Shown here one piece after another: positions 40,671 through 49,404 of a stretch of DNA of 64,000 nt. The DNA comes from Enterobacter vonholyi (GTDB lineage Bacteria > Pseudomonadota > Gammaproteobacteria > Enterobacterales > Enterobacteriaceae): the NCBI RefSeq assembly GCF_008364555.1, contig NZ_VTUC01000038.1, forward strand, positions 186,001 to 250,000, in the 5' to 3' direction. The notes below the pieces were generated by a model. It did no database searches. It was given only the letters and a program-made list of their open reading frames with translations, and was not told the origin of the DNA. The position numbers and the translations under genes are program-made. Numbering within the stretch: position 1 is the first letter of the stretch; each line of letters begins with the position of its first letter.

Positions 40671-41348
40671 TCATTGTTTACACAGGAGTTGCTCCAGTTC
40701 GTTCAACGACGTCACGGTCCAGGTCGGCTCGATGCCTTCAGGCTTCACGCGGCCATGCGCGTTGAGCCACACGGTCGACAGACCTGACTTCATGCCGCCC
40801 AGGATATCTGACTCTGCCGTATCACCCACCATCAGGACGCGATCGCGGTCGGGATTTCCGGCCTGCGCCAGCGCATAATCGAAAATACGCGGATCCGGCT
40901 TCGGCACGCCAACCTCTTCCGAGATCACCAGCGCGTCGAAATGATCGCGCAGGCCGGTGCGCTCAAGGCGGATCTGCTGCAGGGCGGTAAAACCGTTGGT
41001 GATGATCCCCAGTTTCACCTTGCCTTTCAACGCATTCAGCAGGGAAACCGCGCCCGGCAGTGGCGCACAAATATCGGCCATCGCGTTCAGGAACGCATCG
41101 TTCAGCGTCCCCGGACTGACCTTTAAGCGTTCCGCCCAGACGTCAAAGCGCTGGTGCTGAAGCTGTAACGCGGTGATGGCACCGTTCTGGTAATCCACCC
41201 ACAGCGGCTTATTTACCGCCTGATAGTCCTGAAAATCTTCAGCGGTGAAGGTCACGCTATAGTCGAGAAACATCCGCTGCAGGCCGCCGAACGAATCAAA
41301 CGTAAACAGCGTTTCGTCGGCATCAAAGAAAATCCAGTCCCATTTCAT
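40671..41348 (-). CDS. yjjG: dUMP / pyrimidine nucleotidase YjjG
   Basis: A 225-residue HAD-family nucleotidase. The nucleophile motif FFDADETLF is at residues 7-15, the IITNGF motif near 113 and [11 protein letters not shown] near 172. In E. coli YjjG dephosphorylates dUMP, dTMP and abnormal pyrimidine nucleotides as house-cleaning. The MKWDWIFF start at 41348 matches E. coli, with AAGGTTGT upstream; the open extension would overlap rimI. Follows rimI by 19 bases. Confidence 0.94.
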   Translation of the reverse strand: MKWDWIFFDADETLFTFDSFGGLQRMFLDYSVTFTAEDFQDYQAVNKPLWVDYQNGAITALQLQHQRFDVWAERLKVSPGTLNDAFLNAMADICAPLPGAVSLLNALKGKVKLGIITNGFTALQQIRLERTGLRDHFDALVISEEVGVPKPDPRIFDYALAQAGNPDRDRVLMVGDTAESDILGGMKSGLSTVWLNAHGRVKPEGIEPTWTVTSLNELEQLLCKQ

Positions 41349-41367
41349 CGTTACAACCTTATATTCG

Positions 41368-41811
41368 TTATCCAATCGGCAGAGCCATGATAATGGCGTC
41401 TTCACGTCCCTCTGCGGTGGGGTAGTAGTTACGGCGGATTGTCGCCTCGTTAAAGCCTAAGCTTTGATAGAGCGCGATGGCGGCGACATTCGACGCGCGC
41501 ACCTCCAGCCACAGGGTGAAAACGTCACGGGTTTCGAGCTCACGGATGAGGTGCTCAAGCAGTTCTCTTCCCAGCCCACGGCGCTGAAACGCGGGATCAA
41601 CCGCGATATTAAACAGCGTCGCTTCATCAAGAACAACCTGCGTGATCGCGAAAGCGGCCATGGTGCCGTCAACGTCCAGGCGGTAGTTCAGATACCGTTC
41701 GCCCTGATTACTGGCGAAGGTTTTTTCGCTCCATGGAAACGCATGGGCGCGTGTTTCAATCGCGAACGCTGTGGACAGGTCAGGCGTCGTGAGGGAAGAA
41801 ATCGTGTTCAT
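41368..41811 (-). CDS. rimI: Ribosomal protein S18-alanine N-acetyltransferase RimI
   Basis: A 147-residue GNAT acetyltransferase that acetylates the N-terminus of ribosomal protein S18. The acetyl-CoA loop [12 protein letters not shown] is around residues 77-88, and the C-terminal catalytic Tyr lies in RRNYYP. Its start lies 32 bases inside the holD 3' end, as in E. coli, so translation is coupled. Confidence 0.95.
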   Translation of the reverse strand: MNTISSLTTPDLSTAFAIETRAHAFPWSEKTFASNQGERYLNYRLDVDGTMAAFAITQVVLDEATLFNIAVDPAFQRRGLGRELLEHLIRELETRDVFTLWLEVRASNVAAIALYQSLGFNEATIRRNYYPTAEGREDAIIMALPIG

Positions 41812-42193
41812 ATTCGCAGATTTGTTGCCATAGCGCGCTGCGCGCTTTTGGGTTGGCTTTCAGTTCGTCCAGCGCTGGCGAGCAGATCTGGCTCCCCTGA
41901 AGAGAGATCTCATTTGCCTCTCCGATACGCCAGATGTTACAGCGGCTATCAGGAGGCAGCATCGCGACACGCTCTGGCGTCAGCGGTAAAACCTGGTCGG
42001 CCGTCAGCTTCAGGCAGCGAAGGACATCACCGATCAGGGGGTCATTCAGGGCAGGCAGTTCTTCTGCCACCATCACCAGACGAACGTGCGCCGGGATGGA
42101 GATGGCGATTTCGCCCTGCAACGCCGTCGGGCGACGCAAAGCCCACTGGGTAATGCCCAGCTGCTGCAACTGCCAGTCTCGTCGGGATGTCAT
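41780..42193 (-). CDS. holD: DNA polymerase III psi subunit HolD
   Basis: A 137-residue clamp-loader accessory protein that links the chi subunit (and through it SSB) to the DnaX complex. The N-terminal part MTSRRDWQLQQLGITQW is close to E. coli HolD; the middle is more divergent, which is usual for this protein. It leads a holD-rimI-yjjG cluster and is divergent from rsmC. Confidence 0.94.
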   Translation of the reverse strand: MTSRRDWQLQQLGITQWALRRPTALQGEIAISIPAHVRLVMVAEELPALNDPLIGDVLRCLKLTADQVLPLTPERVAMLPPDSRCNIWRIGEANEISLQGSQICSPALDELKANPKARSALWQQICEYEHDFFPHDA

Positions 42194-42295
42194 AGGGAAA
42201 ACTCCTGTCTCTCAGGCGCGCAAATATAGCAAATGTGTCGAAAGTGCGCCATCTACCTACTATAATCCCCGCCTGAGTTTATTGAGGAACAATTC

Positions 42296-43324
42296 ATGTC
42301 TGCATTTACCCCGGCAAGTGAAGTCTTGCTGCGTCACAGTGATGATTTCGAAGAAAGCCGTATTCTTTTTGCCGGAGATATGCAGGATGACCTGCCTGCG
42401 CGTTTCGACTGTGCTGAAAGCCGTGCCCATACCCAATACTACCATCACTGGCAGGTGCTGAGCCGCCAGATGGGCGAGCGCGCGCGCTTTAGCCTGGTGG
42501 CAGAGCAGAGCGATATTGCCGACTGCGATACGCTGATCTACTACTGGCCGAAGAATAAACCTGAGGCCCAGTTCCAGCTGATGAACCTGCTCTCCCTGCT
42601 GCCGGTCGGCTGCGATATTTTCGTGGTCGGTGAAAACCGCAGCGGCGTGCGTAGCGCTGAACAGATGCTGGAAGGCTACGCGCCGTTGAATAAAGTCGAC
42701 AGCGCTCGCCGCTGTGGTCTGTACCATGGCCGTCTGGAAAAACAGACAACGTTTGATCCCCAGGCTTACTGGGACGAGTACCAGCTTGACGGCCTGACCA
42801 TCAAAACCCTGCCGGGCGTGTTCAGCCGCGACGCGCTGGATACGGGCAGCAAGCTGTTGCTCTCCACCCTGACGCCGCACACCAAAGGCAAAGTGCTGGA
42901 CGTGGGATGCGGCGCGGGCGTGCTCTCTACCGTGCTCGCCAGCCATTCACCAAAAGTGCGCTTAACCCTGTGTGACGTGAGCGCTCCGGCGGTAGAAGCC
43001 AGCCGCGCAACGCTTGCCGCAAACGGTATTGAAGGCGAGGTGATTGCCAGCAACGTCTTCTCCGACGTCACCGGTCGCTTCGACATGATCATCTCTAACC
43101 CGCCGTTCCACGACGGCATGGAGACCAGCCTGGAAGCCGCGCAAACGCTGATCCGTGGCGCGGTCCGTCACCTCAACAGCGGCGGTGAGCTGCGTATTGT
43201 CGCGAACGCCTTCCTGGCGTACCCGAAAGTGCTGGACGAAACCTTCGGTTTCCACGAAGTGATCGCCCAGACCGGCCGCTTTAAGGTCTACCGTACCGTG
43301 ATGACGCGTCAGGCCAAAAAGTAA
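42296..43324 (+). CDS. rsmC: 16S rRNA m2G1207 methyltransferase RsmC
   Basis: A 342-residue enzyme methylating G1207 of 16S rRNA in the 30S subunit. It has a degenerate N-terminal methyltransferase-like domain and a catalytic C-terminal one with the SAM loop [11 protein letters not shown] (about residues 200-210) and the NPPFHDG motif near 268. Length matches E. coli. Divergent from holD; a short REP-like element follows. Confidence 0.96.
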   Translation: MSAFTPASEVLLRHSDDFEESRILFAGDMQDDLPARFDCAESRAHTQYYHHWQVLSRQMGERARFSLVAEQSDIADCDTLIYYWPKNKPEAQFQLMNLLSLLPVGCDIFVVGENRSGVRSAEQMLEGYAPLNKVDSARRCGLYHGRLEKQTTFDPQAYWDEYQLDGLTIKTLPGVFSRDALDTGSKLLLSTLTPHTKGKVLDVGCGAGVLSTVLASHSPKVRLTLCDVSAPAVEASRATLAANGIEGEVIASNVFSDVTGRFDMIISNPPFHDGMETSLEAAQTLIRGAVRHLNSGGELRIVANAFLAYPKVLDETFGFHEVIAQTGRFKVYRTVMTRQAKK

Positions 43325-43335
43325 TCTCCACTCAT

Positions 43336-43366
43336 GCAGGCCGGATAAGTTCAAGCACCATCCGGC
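43336..43366. repeat. REP-like element after rsmC
   Basis: GCAGGCCGGATAAGTTCAAG followed by CACCATCCGGC is a single REP-type palindrome (GCCGGAT ... ATCCGGC) downstream of rsmC. Confidence 0.7.
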
Positions 43367-43427
43367 TCCGCATGGCGCCTGCATCGGCCATTTTTGCAGC
43401 AATCAAGGCGTCGCGCGCACTTTTCTG

Positions 43428-43455
43428 TTGACGTAAAGCTGAAAACATCTAGAAT
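43428..43455 (+). promoter_or_regulatory. Promoter of the tRNA-Leu cluster
   Basis: TTGACG (43428-43433) and TAGAAT (43450-43455) are separated by 16 bases and followed by a GC-rich discriminator (GCGCC), the form expected for a strong, stringently controlled stable-RNA promoter. Confidence 0.8.
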
Positions 43456-43496
43456 GCGCCTCCGTGGTTACGATACTTTTACAGTATCGATGGTAT

Positions 43497-43583
43497 GCGA
43501 AGGTGGCGGAATTGGTAGACGCGCTAGCTTCAGGTGTTAGTGTCCTTACGGATGTGGGGGTTCGAGTCCCCCCCCTCGCACCA
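43497..43583 (+). tRNA. tRNA-Leu(CAG), copy 1
   Basis: An 87-base class II tRNA with encoded CCA. Acceptor arms GCGAAGG and CCTCGC pair, the anticodon CAG is at bases 35-37 (43531-43533), and the long variable arm is TGTCC/GGATGT-like. It matches E. coli leuQ/P/V at the same locus. Confidence 0.96.
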
Positions 43584-43611
43584 TAAATCACAATGATATT
43601 GCTCGCACTGG

Positions 43612-43698
43612 GCGAAGGTGGCGGAATTGGTAGACGCGCTAGCTTCAGGTGTTAGTGTCCTTACGGATGTGGGGGTTCGAGTCCCCCCCCTCGCACCA
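43612..43698 (+). tRNA. tRNA-Leu(CAG), copy 2
   Basis: Identical 87-base sequence to copy 1, with encoded CCA. It follows a 28-base spacer. Confidence 0.96.
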
Positions 43699-43726
43699 TA
43701 AATCACAATGATATTGCTCGCACTGG

Positions 43727-43813
43727 GCGAAGGTGGCGGAATTGGTAGACGCGCTAGCTTCAGGTGTTAGTGTCCTTACGGATGTGGGGGTTCGAGTCCC
43801 CCCCCTCGCACCA
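43727..43813 (+). tRNA. tRNA-Leu(CAG), copy 3
   Basis: Identical 87-base sequence to copies 1 and 2; the spacer before it is the same 28 bases as between copies 1 and 2, while the spacer after it differs. Confidence 0.96.
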
Positions 43814-43846
43814 ACGAGGCGATATCAACAATAGTAAGATGACTGT

Positions 43847-43932
43847 GCGAAGGTGGCGGAATTGGTAGACGCGCTAGCTTCAGGTGTTAGTGTCCTTAGG
43901 ATGTGGGGGTTCGAGTCCCCCCCCTCGCACCA
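43847..43932 (+). tRNA. tRNA-Leu(CAG), copy 4, one base shorter
   Basis: The same tRNA with one base missing: the variable-arm region reads CCTTAGGATG instead of CCTTACGGATG, giving 86 bases. The stem can still form with a three-base loop, so the gene may be functional, but it could also be a decaying copy or a sequencing error. Confidence 0.88.
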
Positions 43933-43973
43933 ATTATCTTACATCCCTTCTGTAGTTCCTCTTCTTTTCCCTG

Positions 43974-44204
43974 TTATTTCAAGCTCATCAGTATCACCAG
44001 AATTCCACTGACCAGTGCTACACATGATGGTAGTAAAACAAAGTGGCGCAGTTGCTTATGCCAGATCATGCCTGACGTGACTAACAGTCCTGACACAATG
44101 ATCGCTTTCCATGTATCAAGGGAGAGATCGGCAAACATCAACCCGCCGAGAATGGCTCCCGGTAGCAATACCCCCCAACCACTGCCAAGCGCCCTGTTCA
44201 ACAT
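43974..44204 (-). CDS. Small membrane protein, DUF1435 type
   Basis: A 76-residue protein with two or three hydrophobic helices: MLNRALGSGWGVLLPGAILG at the start and LRHFVLLPSCVALVSGILVI at the end. I recognise it as the DUF1435 family found next to rsmC/tRNA-Leu in Salmonella and relatives; the function is unknown. The start at 44204 has AGAGGGCAGAGC upstream, better than the ATG at 44243. Absent from this position in K-12. Confidence 0.75.
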   Translation of the reverse strand: MLNRALGSGWGVLLPGAILGGLMFADLSLDTWKAIIVSGLLVTSGMIWHKQLRHFVLLPSCVALVSGILVILMSLK

Positions 44205-44458
44205 GCTCTGCCCTCTAAAAACGATAATGATAACCAATATCATATGACACGGATTATCATTTGTCAGCTGAATGAATCAAAATCCATCGTCCTTTACCTT
44301 TCCCGTAATGACAGGAATTGCCTAAGGTGATAAATTGCACACCTGTTAACAACATCTAAAGATTTTCTGATAATTACTCTTTGAGTTTTTTTCATATTTT
44401 ATTGCGATACAGCACCTACTTATTTGTTTTAATTAAATTTTAATAAAAACGCACGACT

Positions 44459-45523
44459 ATGACATCACAATCCTGGCGGTCTTTGGTTCACAGAAAATAT
44501 CAATTGTCGTTACGTTTATTTTTATTTCTGAACGCAACCTCGGCAGTGTTCTCGGTAACAAATCCGCTCAATTCTGTACGCCTGTTATCAGCCCCACTTA
44601 TTGCTATTTTCTCCATCAGCACCGGTCTGTTCGTCTGGCACTGGAGAAAGCGCGCGCGGAAGATAAATATTCCTGTTGTTTCAGGGATATTCGGTATTTT
44701 GTGGGCCTGGCAAATTGTGTCTAAATTCGCCTTAATTACCCACGATCACGCGACGTATTTGTTAATCGCCCTATTAACGGTGCTTTTTATCGGAACGCTG
44801 GCATTCGCCAGTAATATCAAAGCCTTTACGCTGCATTCACTGCCTACGTTTATTGTCTGCCTGTGGTTAAGCGATCATGATATATGGCTGAGAATGACCT
44901 ATTCTTTCGCACTTCCTGTGGTGGCAATTGCTATTCATAACATTTTGCAAACACGTAACGACCGTTTTGCTCAGGAGCTGCTCTCACGTCTTCTGGAAGA
45001 GCGAGAAACTCTTACCGATCTCAGCATGATGGACCCGCTTACCGGGCTTTATAATCGTCGCGGTCTGCAAAGCCGTCTCGAGAATCTGCCGACGGTTGAA
45101 AATGGCGAACATTTTGTCCTGCTGATGGATATCGACCACTTCAAAGCCTATAACGATCATTATGGCCATATGATGGGCGACCAGGCGCTGAAGCGTGTCT
45201 CTGCGGCAATCCGCGATGCCGTGCGTTCCCGCGATATTGTGGCGCGTTTTGGCGGGGAAGAGTTTATGGTGCTGTTGACTAATATTTCTCTCGAACATGC
45301 TCGCCAGACGGCCGAGCGGATCCGTCAGAAAGTCTACGATTTGAAAATCCCGCATCTGTTTAACGAGAGCGTCGCGACAAACGTCACCATCAGCATTGGT
45401 ATTGCCATTTTCGAGGATGAAGACGTAGAAGGCGCGCTGGAAAAAGCGGACAAAGCCCTCTATGAAGCCAAGCATATGGGGCGCAATAACATTCTGCTGA
45501 GTGAAGAGCTGCAGACGGCTTAA
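44459..45523 (+). CDS. Membrane diguanylate cyclase (GGDEF)
   Basis: A 354-residue protein with about six N-terminal membrane segments (roughly residues 17-165) and a C-terminal GGDEF domain that makes cyclic di-GMP. The active site is RFGGEEF (near residue 262), preceded five residues earlier by RSRD, the product-inhibition I-site. DPLTGLYNRRGL opens the domain. An equivalent cyclase gene lies beside fhuF in Salmonella. The ATG has only a weak ribosome binding site. The AT-rich 215-base upstream gap is unremarkable. Confidence 0.88.
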   Translation: MTSQSWRSLVHRKYQLSLRLFLFLNATSAVFSVTNPLNSVRLLSAPLIAIFSISTGLFVWHWRKRARKINIPVVSGIFGILWAWQIVSKFALITHDHATYLLIALLTVLFIGTLAFASNIKAFTLHSLPTFIVCLWLSDHDIWLRMTYSFALPVVAIAIHNILQTRNDRFAQELLSRLLEERETLTDLSMMDPLTGLYNRRGLQSRLENLPTVENGEHFVLLMDIDHFKAYNDHYGHMMGDQALKRVSAAIRDAVRSRDIVARFGGEEFMVLLTNISLEHARQTAERIRQKVYDLKIPHLFNESVATNVTISIGIAIFEDEDVEGALEKADKALYEAKHMGRNNILLSEELQTA

Positions 45524-45583
45524 ACATCACGACGATGTCACCCGGACAAAAGTCTTGCCATTGGTATAAGCAATAGTTAGGAT

Positions 45584-45604
45584 TGGCAATCATTATCATT
45601 TAGA
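45584..45604 (+). promoter_or_regulatory. Fur box upstream of fhuF
   Basis: TGGCAATCATTATCATTTAGA contains adjacent Fur hexamers (AATCAT, TATCAT) and lies 15-35 bases before the fhuF start codon. The match to GATAATGATAATCATTATC is partial but the position fits iron repression of fhuF. Confidence 0.75.
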
Positions 45605-45618
45605 TTTCTATCTATACT

Positions 45619-46407
45619 ATGGCTACGCATACCGCACACATCGTCGAACCACTCCCCTGGCGAGCGCCCCTCACCAGCGGGAATGTTTCGCTTGCGGATG
45701 CCATACGGGATAAGATTGCGGAGACGCGCGCCCACCTGCTGGACTTCATCAGGCTTGATGAAGCGCACCCGAATCACGCCATGACGCTCTCAGAGTGGCG
45801 TCACCCGACAAAACTGCAGTCTCTGCTGGCTACCTATTCCGACCATATCTATCGCAATCAGCCCACCCTTACGCGGGAAAATAAACCCCTGCTCTCTCTC
45901 TGGGCGCAGTGGTATATCGGGCTGATGGTGCCACCGCTGATGCTGGCGCTGTTAACACAGAAGAGCATGCTGGAACTCTCGCCGGATAATTTCCACGTCG
46001 AGTTCCACGAAACCGGACGTGCGGCCTGTTTCTGGATTGATCTCCACGAAGACCAGAACGCTAAACGCCTGACGGCTCAGGAGCGTATGGAGCAGCTTAT
46101 CATCCAGGCCCTGATTCCGGTGGTGGAAGTGCTTGAAGCGACGGGAGAGATTAACGCAAAGCTTATCTGGAGCAATACGGGCTATTTAATCCACTGGTAT
46201 TTAACGGAAATGAAGCCTCTGCTTGGTGATGAGAACGTTGATGCCCTGCGTCAGTCCTGTTTCTTTGCAAAACAGCTTTCCGATGGCCGTGACAACCCGC
46301 TATTCCGCACCGTCGTGCTCCGTGATGGGCTTATGGTTCGCCGCACCTGCTGCCAGCGCTATCGCCTGCCGGACGTTAAGCAGTGCGGGGATTGCACGCT
46401 AAAGTAG
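45619..46407 (+). CDS. fhuF: Ferric siderophore reductase FhuF
   Basis: A 262-residue cytoplasmic iron-sulfur protein that reduces iron in hydroxamate siderophores such as ferrioxamine and ferrichrome. The [2Fe-2S] ligands are the C-terminal cysteines in CCQRYRLPDVKQCGDC, the unusual Cys-Cys-X10-Cys-X2-Cys pattern of FhuF. The middle (YSDHIYRNQP, WAQWYIGLMVPPLMLALL) is close to E. coli. A Fur-like site lies just upstream. Confidence 0.95.
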   Translation: MATHTAHIVEPLPWRAPLTSGNVSLADAIRDKIAETRAHLLDFIRLDEAHPNHAMTLSEWRHPTKLQSLLATYSDHIYRNQPTLTRENKPLLSLWAQWYIGLMVPPLMLALLTQKSMLELSPDNFHVEFHETGRAACFWIDLHEDQNAKRLTAQERMEQLIIQALIPVVEVLEATGEINAKLIWSNTGYLIHWYLTEMKPLLGDENVDALRQSCFFAKQLSDGRDNPLFRTVVLRDGLMVRRTCCQRYRLPDVKQCGDCTLK

Positions 46408-46418
46408 AGCAGTGAATT

Positions 46419-46446
46419 GCCCGGTGGCGGTTCGCTTACCGGACCT
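46419..46446. repeat. REP-like palindrome after fhuF
   Basis: GCCCGGTGGCGGTTCGCTTA followed by CCGGACCT resembles the REP units elsewhere in the window, but only in part. Confidence 0.5.
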
Positions 46447-46458
46447 AAAAACGGGCCC

Positions 46459-46497
46459 GGCCTGATGCCCTCACCCTGACCCTCTCCCACGGGAAGA
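46459..46497 (+). repeat. Interspersed hairpin repeat, copy 4 (degenerate)
   Basis: GGCCTGATGCCCTCACCCTG then ACCCTCTCCCACGGGAAG: the same element as at 23339 but with the right arm of the hairpin truncated. It lies between fhuF and the PTS gene. Confidence 0.65.
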
Positions 46498-46510
46498 AGG
46501 AACAAACACT

Positions 46511-46541
46511 AAAAACGGCAACGTGCGTTGCCGTTTTGCTT
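46511..46541. terminator. Bidirectional terminator, fhuF / PTS gene
   Basis: An 11-bp perfect stem (46512-46522 with 46527-46537, loop GTGC) with A and T ends serves the convergent fhuF and PTS IIC genes. Confidence 0.88.
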
Positions 46542-46545
46542 TTAC

Positions 46546-47892
46546 CTATGCCACCTGCTGATTGTCCTCTTCCGCGTTACGCTGCGCTTCTTCCGCTTCC
46601 TGCTCCAGCAGCTGTTTCTCGTATACTTTGAAGAACGGGAAGTAGATGATTGCCGATACGCAGGCAAGAACAACAACCAGAATAGCCGCGCGGAAATCCC
46701 AGCCCAGAGCCCACGCTGCACCTATTGGCGCCGGTGCTGTCCAGGGGACTACTGAGATGACGCGGCCAATCAGATCAAACGTCATCGCCGCCCAGGCCAG
46801 CACGGCATTTACCATCGGTGCCAGCAGGAACGGAATAAAGAACACCGGGTTCATCACAATCGGCGTACCGAAAATGACAGGTTCATTGATGTTAAAGAAG
46901 CTGGGTACCACGCTCAAACGCCCGATAGAGCGTAAATGCGCTGAACGGCTACGCAGATAGCAAATCACCAGCCCCATCGTGGCGCCCGACCCGCCAATCA
47001 CGATAAAGAACGTCCAGAACGCCTCCATAAAAATATGCGGCAGAGGCTGGCTGGCGGCCAGAGCGGTCTGGTTCGCGCCGAGGTTCGTGAGCCAGAACAT
47101 CTGCAGCATCCCGGAGACGATGGCGGCTCCGTGGATCCCGGCGAACCACAACAGATGACCAATCAACACGGCCAGCAGGATCGCAGGCAGGGAATCCGCT
47201 GCGGAAACAAGAGGTTTAAAGACCGACATAATGGCCTGCGGGATCAGCATGCCGAACTGAGACTGAATGACCAGGCTCAGAGGGTAAAGCGTCAAGACCA
47301 CCACCAGCACAGGGATGAGCAGATCAAAAGAGTTTTTGATCATCGGAGGTACCTGGTCTGGCAGGCGAATACCGATGTTGTGCACCTTGAGGAAACGCAT
47401 CATCTCAACGCAGTAGATCGCCACCAGAATCGCGGTAAAAATCCCCGTTCCACCCAGGCTGTCGACAGGCAGCGTGCCTTTGGTTTTCGGTGCCGCGACC
47501 AGCAGAAATGCCATCAGCGACAGCATGGCGCACATAAACGGGTCTAACTGGTGCGATTTGACATAGTGTTTGCCAAGGTTATAGGCAATGGCCGCACAGA
47601 TATAAATGGACATAATGCCCATCGTCATATCAAACGGCGTCAGGATCTGACCTTCAAACTGCTTCGCCATATCCAGCCAGGCGCGGGCGAAACTCCAGGT
47701 GGTATCAGGCGAAAACGGCGGGTATGCGAACACTAACAAAAATGAACCCACAATCATGAATGGCATCGCGGAGATGAACCCATCACGAATGGCCATCACA
47801 TGACGCTGGGAAGAAATCCGCCCGGCAATCGGGCTGACGTAATTTTCAACAAAACGGAATATCAGGTTAAACGCAGCATGGTTGGCAGACAT
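46546..47892 (-). CDS. PTS sugar transporter, EIIC of lactose/cellobiose family
   Basis: A 448-residue, about ten-helix permease subunit of the phosphotransferase system. The EIIC substrate-site motif NEPVIFGTP is near residue 318, with WFAGIHGA near 250, as in cellobiose and lactose IIC proteins. A Glu/Gln-rich tail ends the protein. No IIA, IIB or glycosidase gene lies next to it, so it would have to borrow EIIA/EIIB from another system. CAGGAGATCT precedes the ATG. Operator-like palindromes and a small ORF lie upstream. The sugar is unknown. Confidence 0.88.
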   Translation of the reverse strand: MSANHAAFNLIFRFVENYVSPIAGRISSQRHVMAIRDGFISAMPFMIVGSFLLVFAYPPFSPDTTWSFARAWLDMAKQFEGQILTPFDMTMGIMSIYICAAIAYNLGKHYVKSHQLDPFMCAMLSLMAFLLVAAPKTKGTLPVDSLGGTGIFTAILVAIYCVEMMRFLKVHNIGIRLPDQVPPMIKNSFDLLIPVLVVVLTLYPLSLVIQSQFGMLIPQAIMSVFKPLVSAADSLPAILLAVLIGHLLWFAGIHGAAIVSGMLQMFWLTNLGANQTALAASQPLPHIFMEAFWTFFIVIGGSGATMGLVICYLRSRSAHLRSIGRLSVVPSFFNINEPVIFGTPIVMNPVFFIPFLLAPMVNAVLAWAAMTFDLIGRVISVVPWTAPAPIGAAWALGWDFRAAILVVVLACVSAIIYFPFFKVYEKQLLEQEAEEAQRNAEEDNQQVA

Positions 47893-47905
47893 GGCAGATC
47901 TCCTG

Positions 47906-48013
47906 TCAGACGTTTGTTACGGGCACATTTGCGCCGCACGTTGTTCCATAAATCACCTTCACAACCTTGCTGGCTTGTGTACCAGTAGTACTGCTAAGAC
48001 GGAATGGTTTCAT
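47906..48013 (-). CDS. Possible 35-residue ORF upstream of the PTS gene
   Basis: An ATG-started ORF (MKPFRLSSTTGTQASKVVKV and on to VTNV) that stops 13 bases before the PTS start. It matches no family I know. Shine-Dalgarno is weak (AAGAGC). A competing frame inside it (ATG at 47947) has a better site but only ten codons. It may be a leader peptide or chance. Confidence 0.3.
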   Translation of the reverse strand: MKPFRLSSTTGTQASKVVKVIYGTTCGANVPVTNV

Positions 48014-48220
48014 AATTTGCTCTTATTATTAGATACAGGGGACGTTACGTACTCAGTATTAATCGACGCATCACGCTCTGCAACCGGTTACTGTAACCGG
48101 TTTCCGTGATTGTGAAGATGATCCAGAAATCAGCCGTTCGGTATATTTGTTACTGAAGAGATATTTACAGAGCATAAATTCTTATGACAGATTACGCAGG
48201 ATATTTGTCAGGAGGAAACA
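48014..48220. other. Regulatory gap between the PTS gene and the YbaK-like gene
   Basis: A divergent intergenic region holding the paired AACCGGTT palindromes (48082-48102) and the ribosome binding site of the YbaK-like gene (GGAGGAAAC). I see no other feature. Confidence 0.6.
48082..48102. promoter_or_regulatory. Operator-like palindrome AACCGGTTA-CTG-TAACCGGTT
   Basis: A perfect 9-bp inverted repeat with a 3-base spacer; each half contains AACCGGTT, itself an 8-bp palindrome of the form bound by LacI-family repressors of sugar genes. It lies 190 bases upstream of the PTS start codon, between divergent genes. No LacI-type gene is present in the window. Confidence 0.6.
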
Positions 48221-48679
48221 ATGAGTTTGCAGTCTGTACAGCAGTTTTTTGCCGACAACGCGCCGGATATAGACGTCATTGAACTTAACCAGAGTACCGC
48301 TACCGTTGCGTTGGCTGCTGCCGCCCACCGTGTGGAACCGGGGCAAATCGCCAAGACCTTGTCACTTAAGGTGAAAAATGAGGTGATTCTGGTGGTAGCG
48401 AAAGGCGATGCGCGCCTGGATAACAAAAAGCTAAAAGACACCTTTGGTGCAAAAGCGCGCATGCTCAGCAGTGATGAAGTGGTGACCATAACCGGTCACC
48501 CCGTTGGGGGCGTGTGCCCGTTCGGCCTGGAAAACCCGCTCGCGGTTTACTGCGATGTCTCGTTAAAGCAGTACGCCGAAGTGCTGCCCGCCGCAGGCGC
48601 AATTCACAGCGCTGTGCGTATCTCACCTGACAGAATGGCAGAGCTGACTTCCGCAAAATGGGTGGATGTTTGCATCTGA
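48221..48679 (+). CDS. YbaK/EbsC-family protein (aminoacyl-tRNA deacylase-like)
   Basis: A 152-residue single-domain protein of the YbaK/ProX superfamily, which hydrolyses mischarged aminoacyl-tRNA. Seen are the family's conserved IAKTLSLKVKNE strand-loop (Lys important in YbaK), DEVVTITGHPVGGVCPFGL, and SAVRISP. Its tRNA specificity cannot be read. GGAGGAAACA precedes the ATG closely. It converges on bglJ. Confidence 0.82.
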   Translation: MSLQSVQQFFADNAPDIDVIELNQSTATVALAAAAHRVEPGQIAKTLSLKVKNEVILVVAKGDARLDNKKLKDTFGAKARMLSSDEVVTITGHPVGGVCPFGLENPLAVYCDVSLKQYAEVLPAAGAIHSAVRISPDRMAELTSAKWVDVCI

Positions 48680-48717
48680 TTGATGCGCCAGAGCCTGTCT
48701 GGCGCGCAACAGGCAGG

Positions 48718-49404
48718 TTATAAAAAGGTCGGCTTGCTAAGTGTCGAACTTCGCGGTTCTCTTGCCGAAAGGTGGGTAATAATATCTGCCGCATCAAGCA
48801 ACCCTACGTCAGAGTTCACCCCCAGCTTCACCATCGCATTAAACTTATGCGCCCGGATGGTCTTAATATTGCGTTCAAGCCGTGCCGCGATTTGAGGAAT
48901 GGAGTATCCGCAAGACATATACCGCAGTATTGCCCTTTCCGTTGGGCTTAACATTCTGCTTTGACTCCGGTACCAGTGATTCATCATATTGTCATTGATG
49001 CGCAAGGTTTCACTCAACAACACCATGAGTTCCTTCTGCAGGTGCTCAAGCGTCAGCGATTTACTAACCACACCGTGAAGGCGTGACGGGGAAAGATGGC
49101 TAATTAATCTTGCTTCCATCTCGTCTGCAACCAGGATGATGCGCTGGATATGACCATGCGTAAACGCAAAATCCCGCAGGTGCGCCAGGCAGCTACGACG
49201 CTTTTCCCGAGCATCGGAATAGGAATAGATCAGCGAGAAAAAATTGACGTGCTGAAGTGCTTTCTTAAAGCTGTCAAATTCACTAAACAGATGCAGTTGA
49301 TAATGATTCAGGCCGGGCATCGCAAAAAGATGCTGTAGCCCAACAGCACTCATCGTGCAATTTTCGACGATGGCAATATGGCTTGTTGAATCGGTTTTTT
49401 CCAT
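48718..49404 (-). CDS. bglJ: LuxR-type regulator BglJ
   Basis: A 228-residue FixJ/NarL-type protein with a degenerate receiver-like half and a C-terminal LuxR helix-turn-helix (about 150-215: [20 protein letters not shown]). Active as a heterodimer with RcsB in E. coli, BglJ relieves H-NS silencing at bgl and other loci. It overlaps yjjQ by 55 bases and forms a yjjQ-bglJ operon, as in K-12. Similarity to E. coli is moderate. Confidence 0.87.
   Translation of the reverse strand: MEKTDSTSHIAIVENCTMSAVGLQHLFAMPGLNHYQLHLFSEFDSFKKALQHVNFFSLIYSYSDAREKRRSCLAHLRDFAFTHGHIQRIILVADEMEARLISHLSPSRLHGVVSKSLTLEHLQKELMVLLSETLRINDNMMNHWYRSQSRMLSPTERAILRYMSCGYSIPQIAARLERNIKTIRAHKFNAMVKLGVNSDVGLLDAADIITHLSAREPRSSTLSKPTFL

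Larger units (their letters stand above)
43497..43726 (+). repeat. Tandem 115-bp direct repeat (tRNA plus spacer)
   Basis: 43497-43611 and 43612-43726 are identical by eye: each is an 87-base tRNA-Leu followed by the same 28-base spacer beginning TAAATCACAATG. This is the mark of a recent unequal-crossover duplication. Confidence 0.9.

Noticed and set aside
43497..43932. Regularly spaced repeats resembling a CRISPR array
   Set aside because: The repeats are complete tRNA-Leu genes with CCA ends, and the spacers are repeated rather than unique.
44244..44458. Genomic island integrated at the tRNA-Leu cluster
   Set aside because: No integrase, no repeated tRNA 3' end (att site) and the genes that follow are also found beside rsmC/fhuF in relatives.
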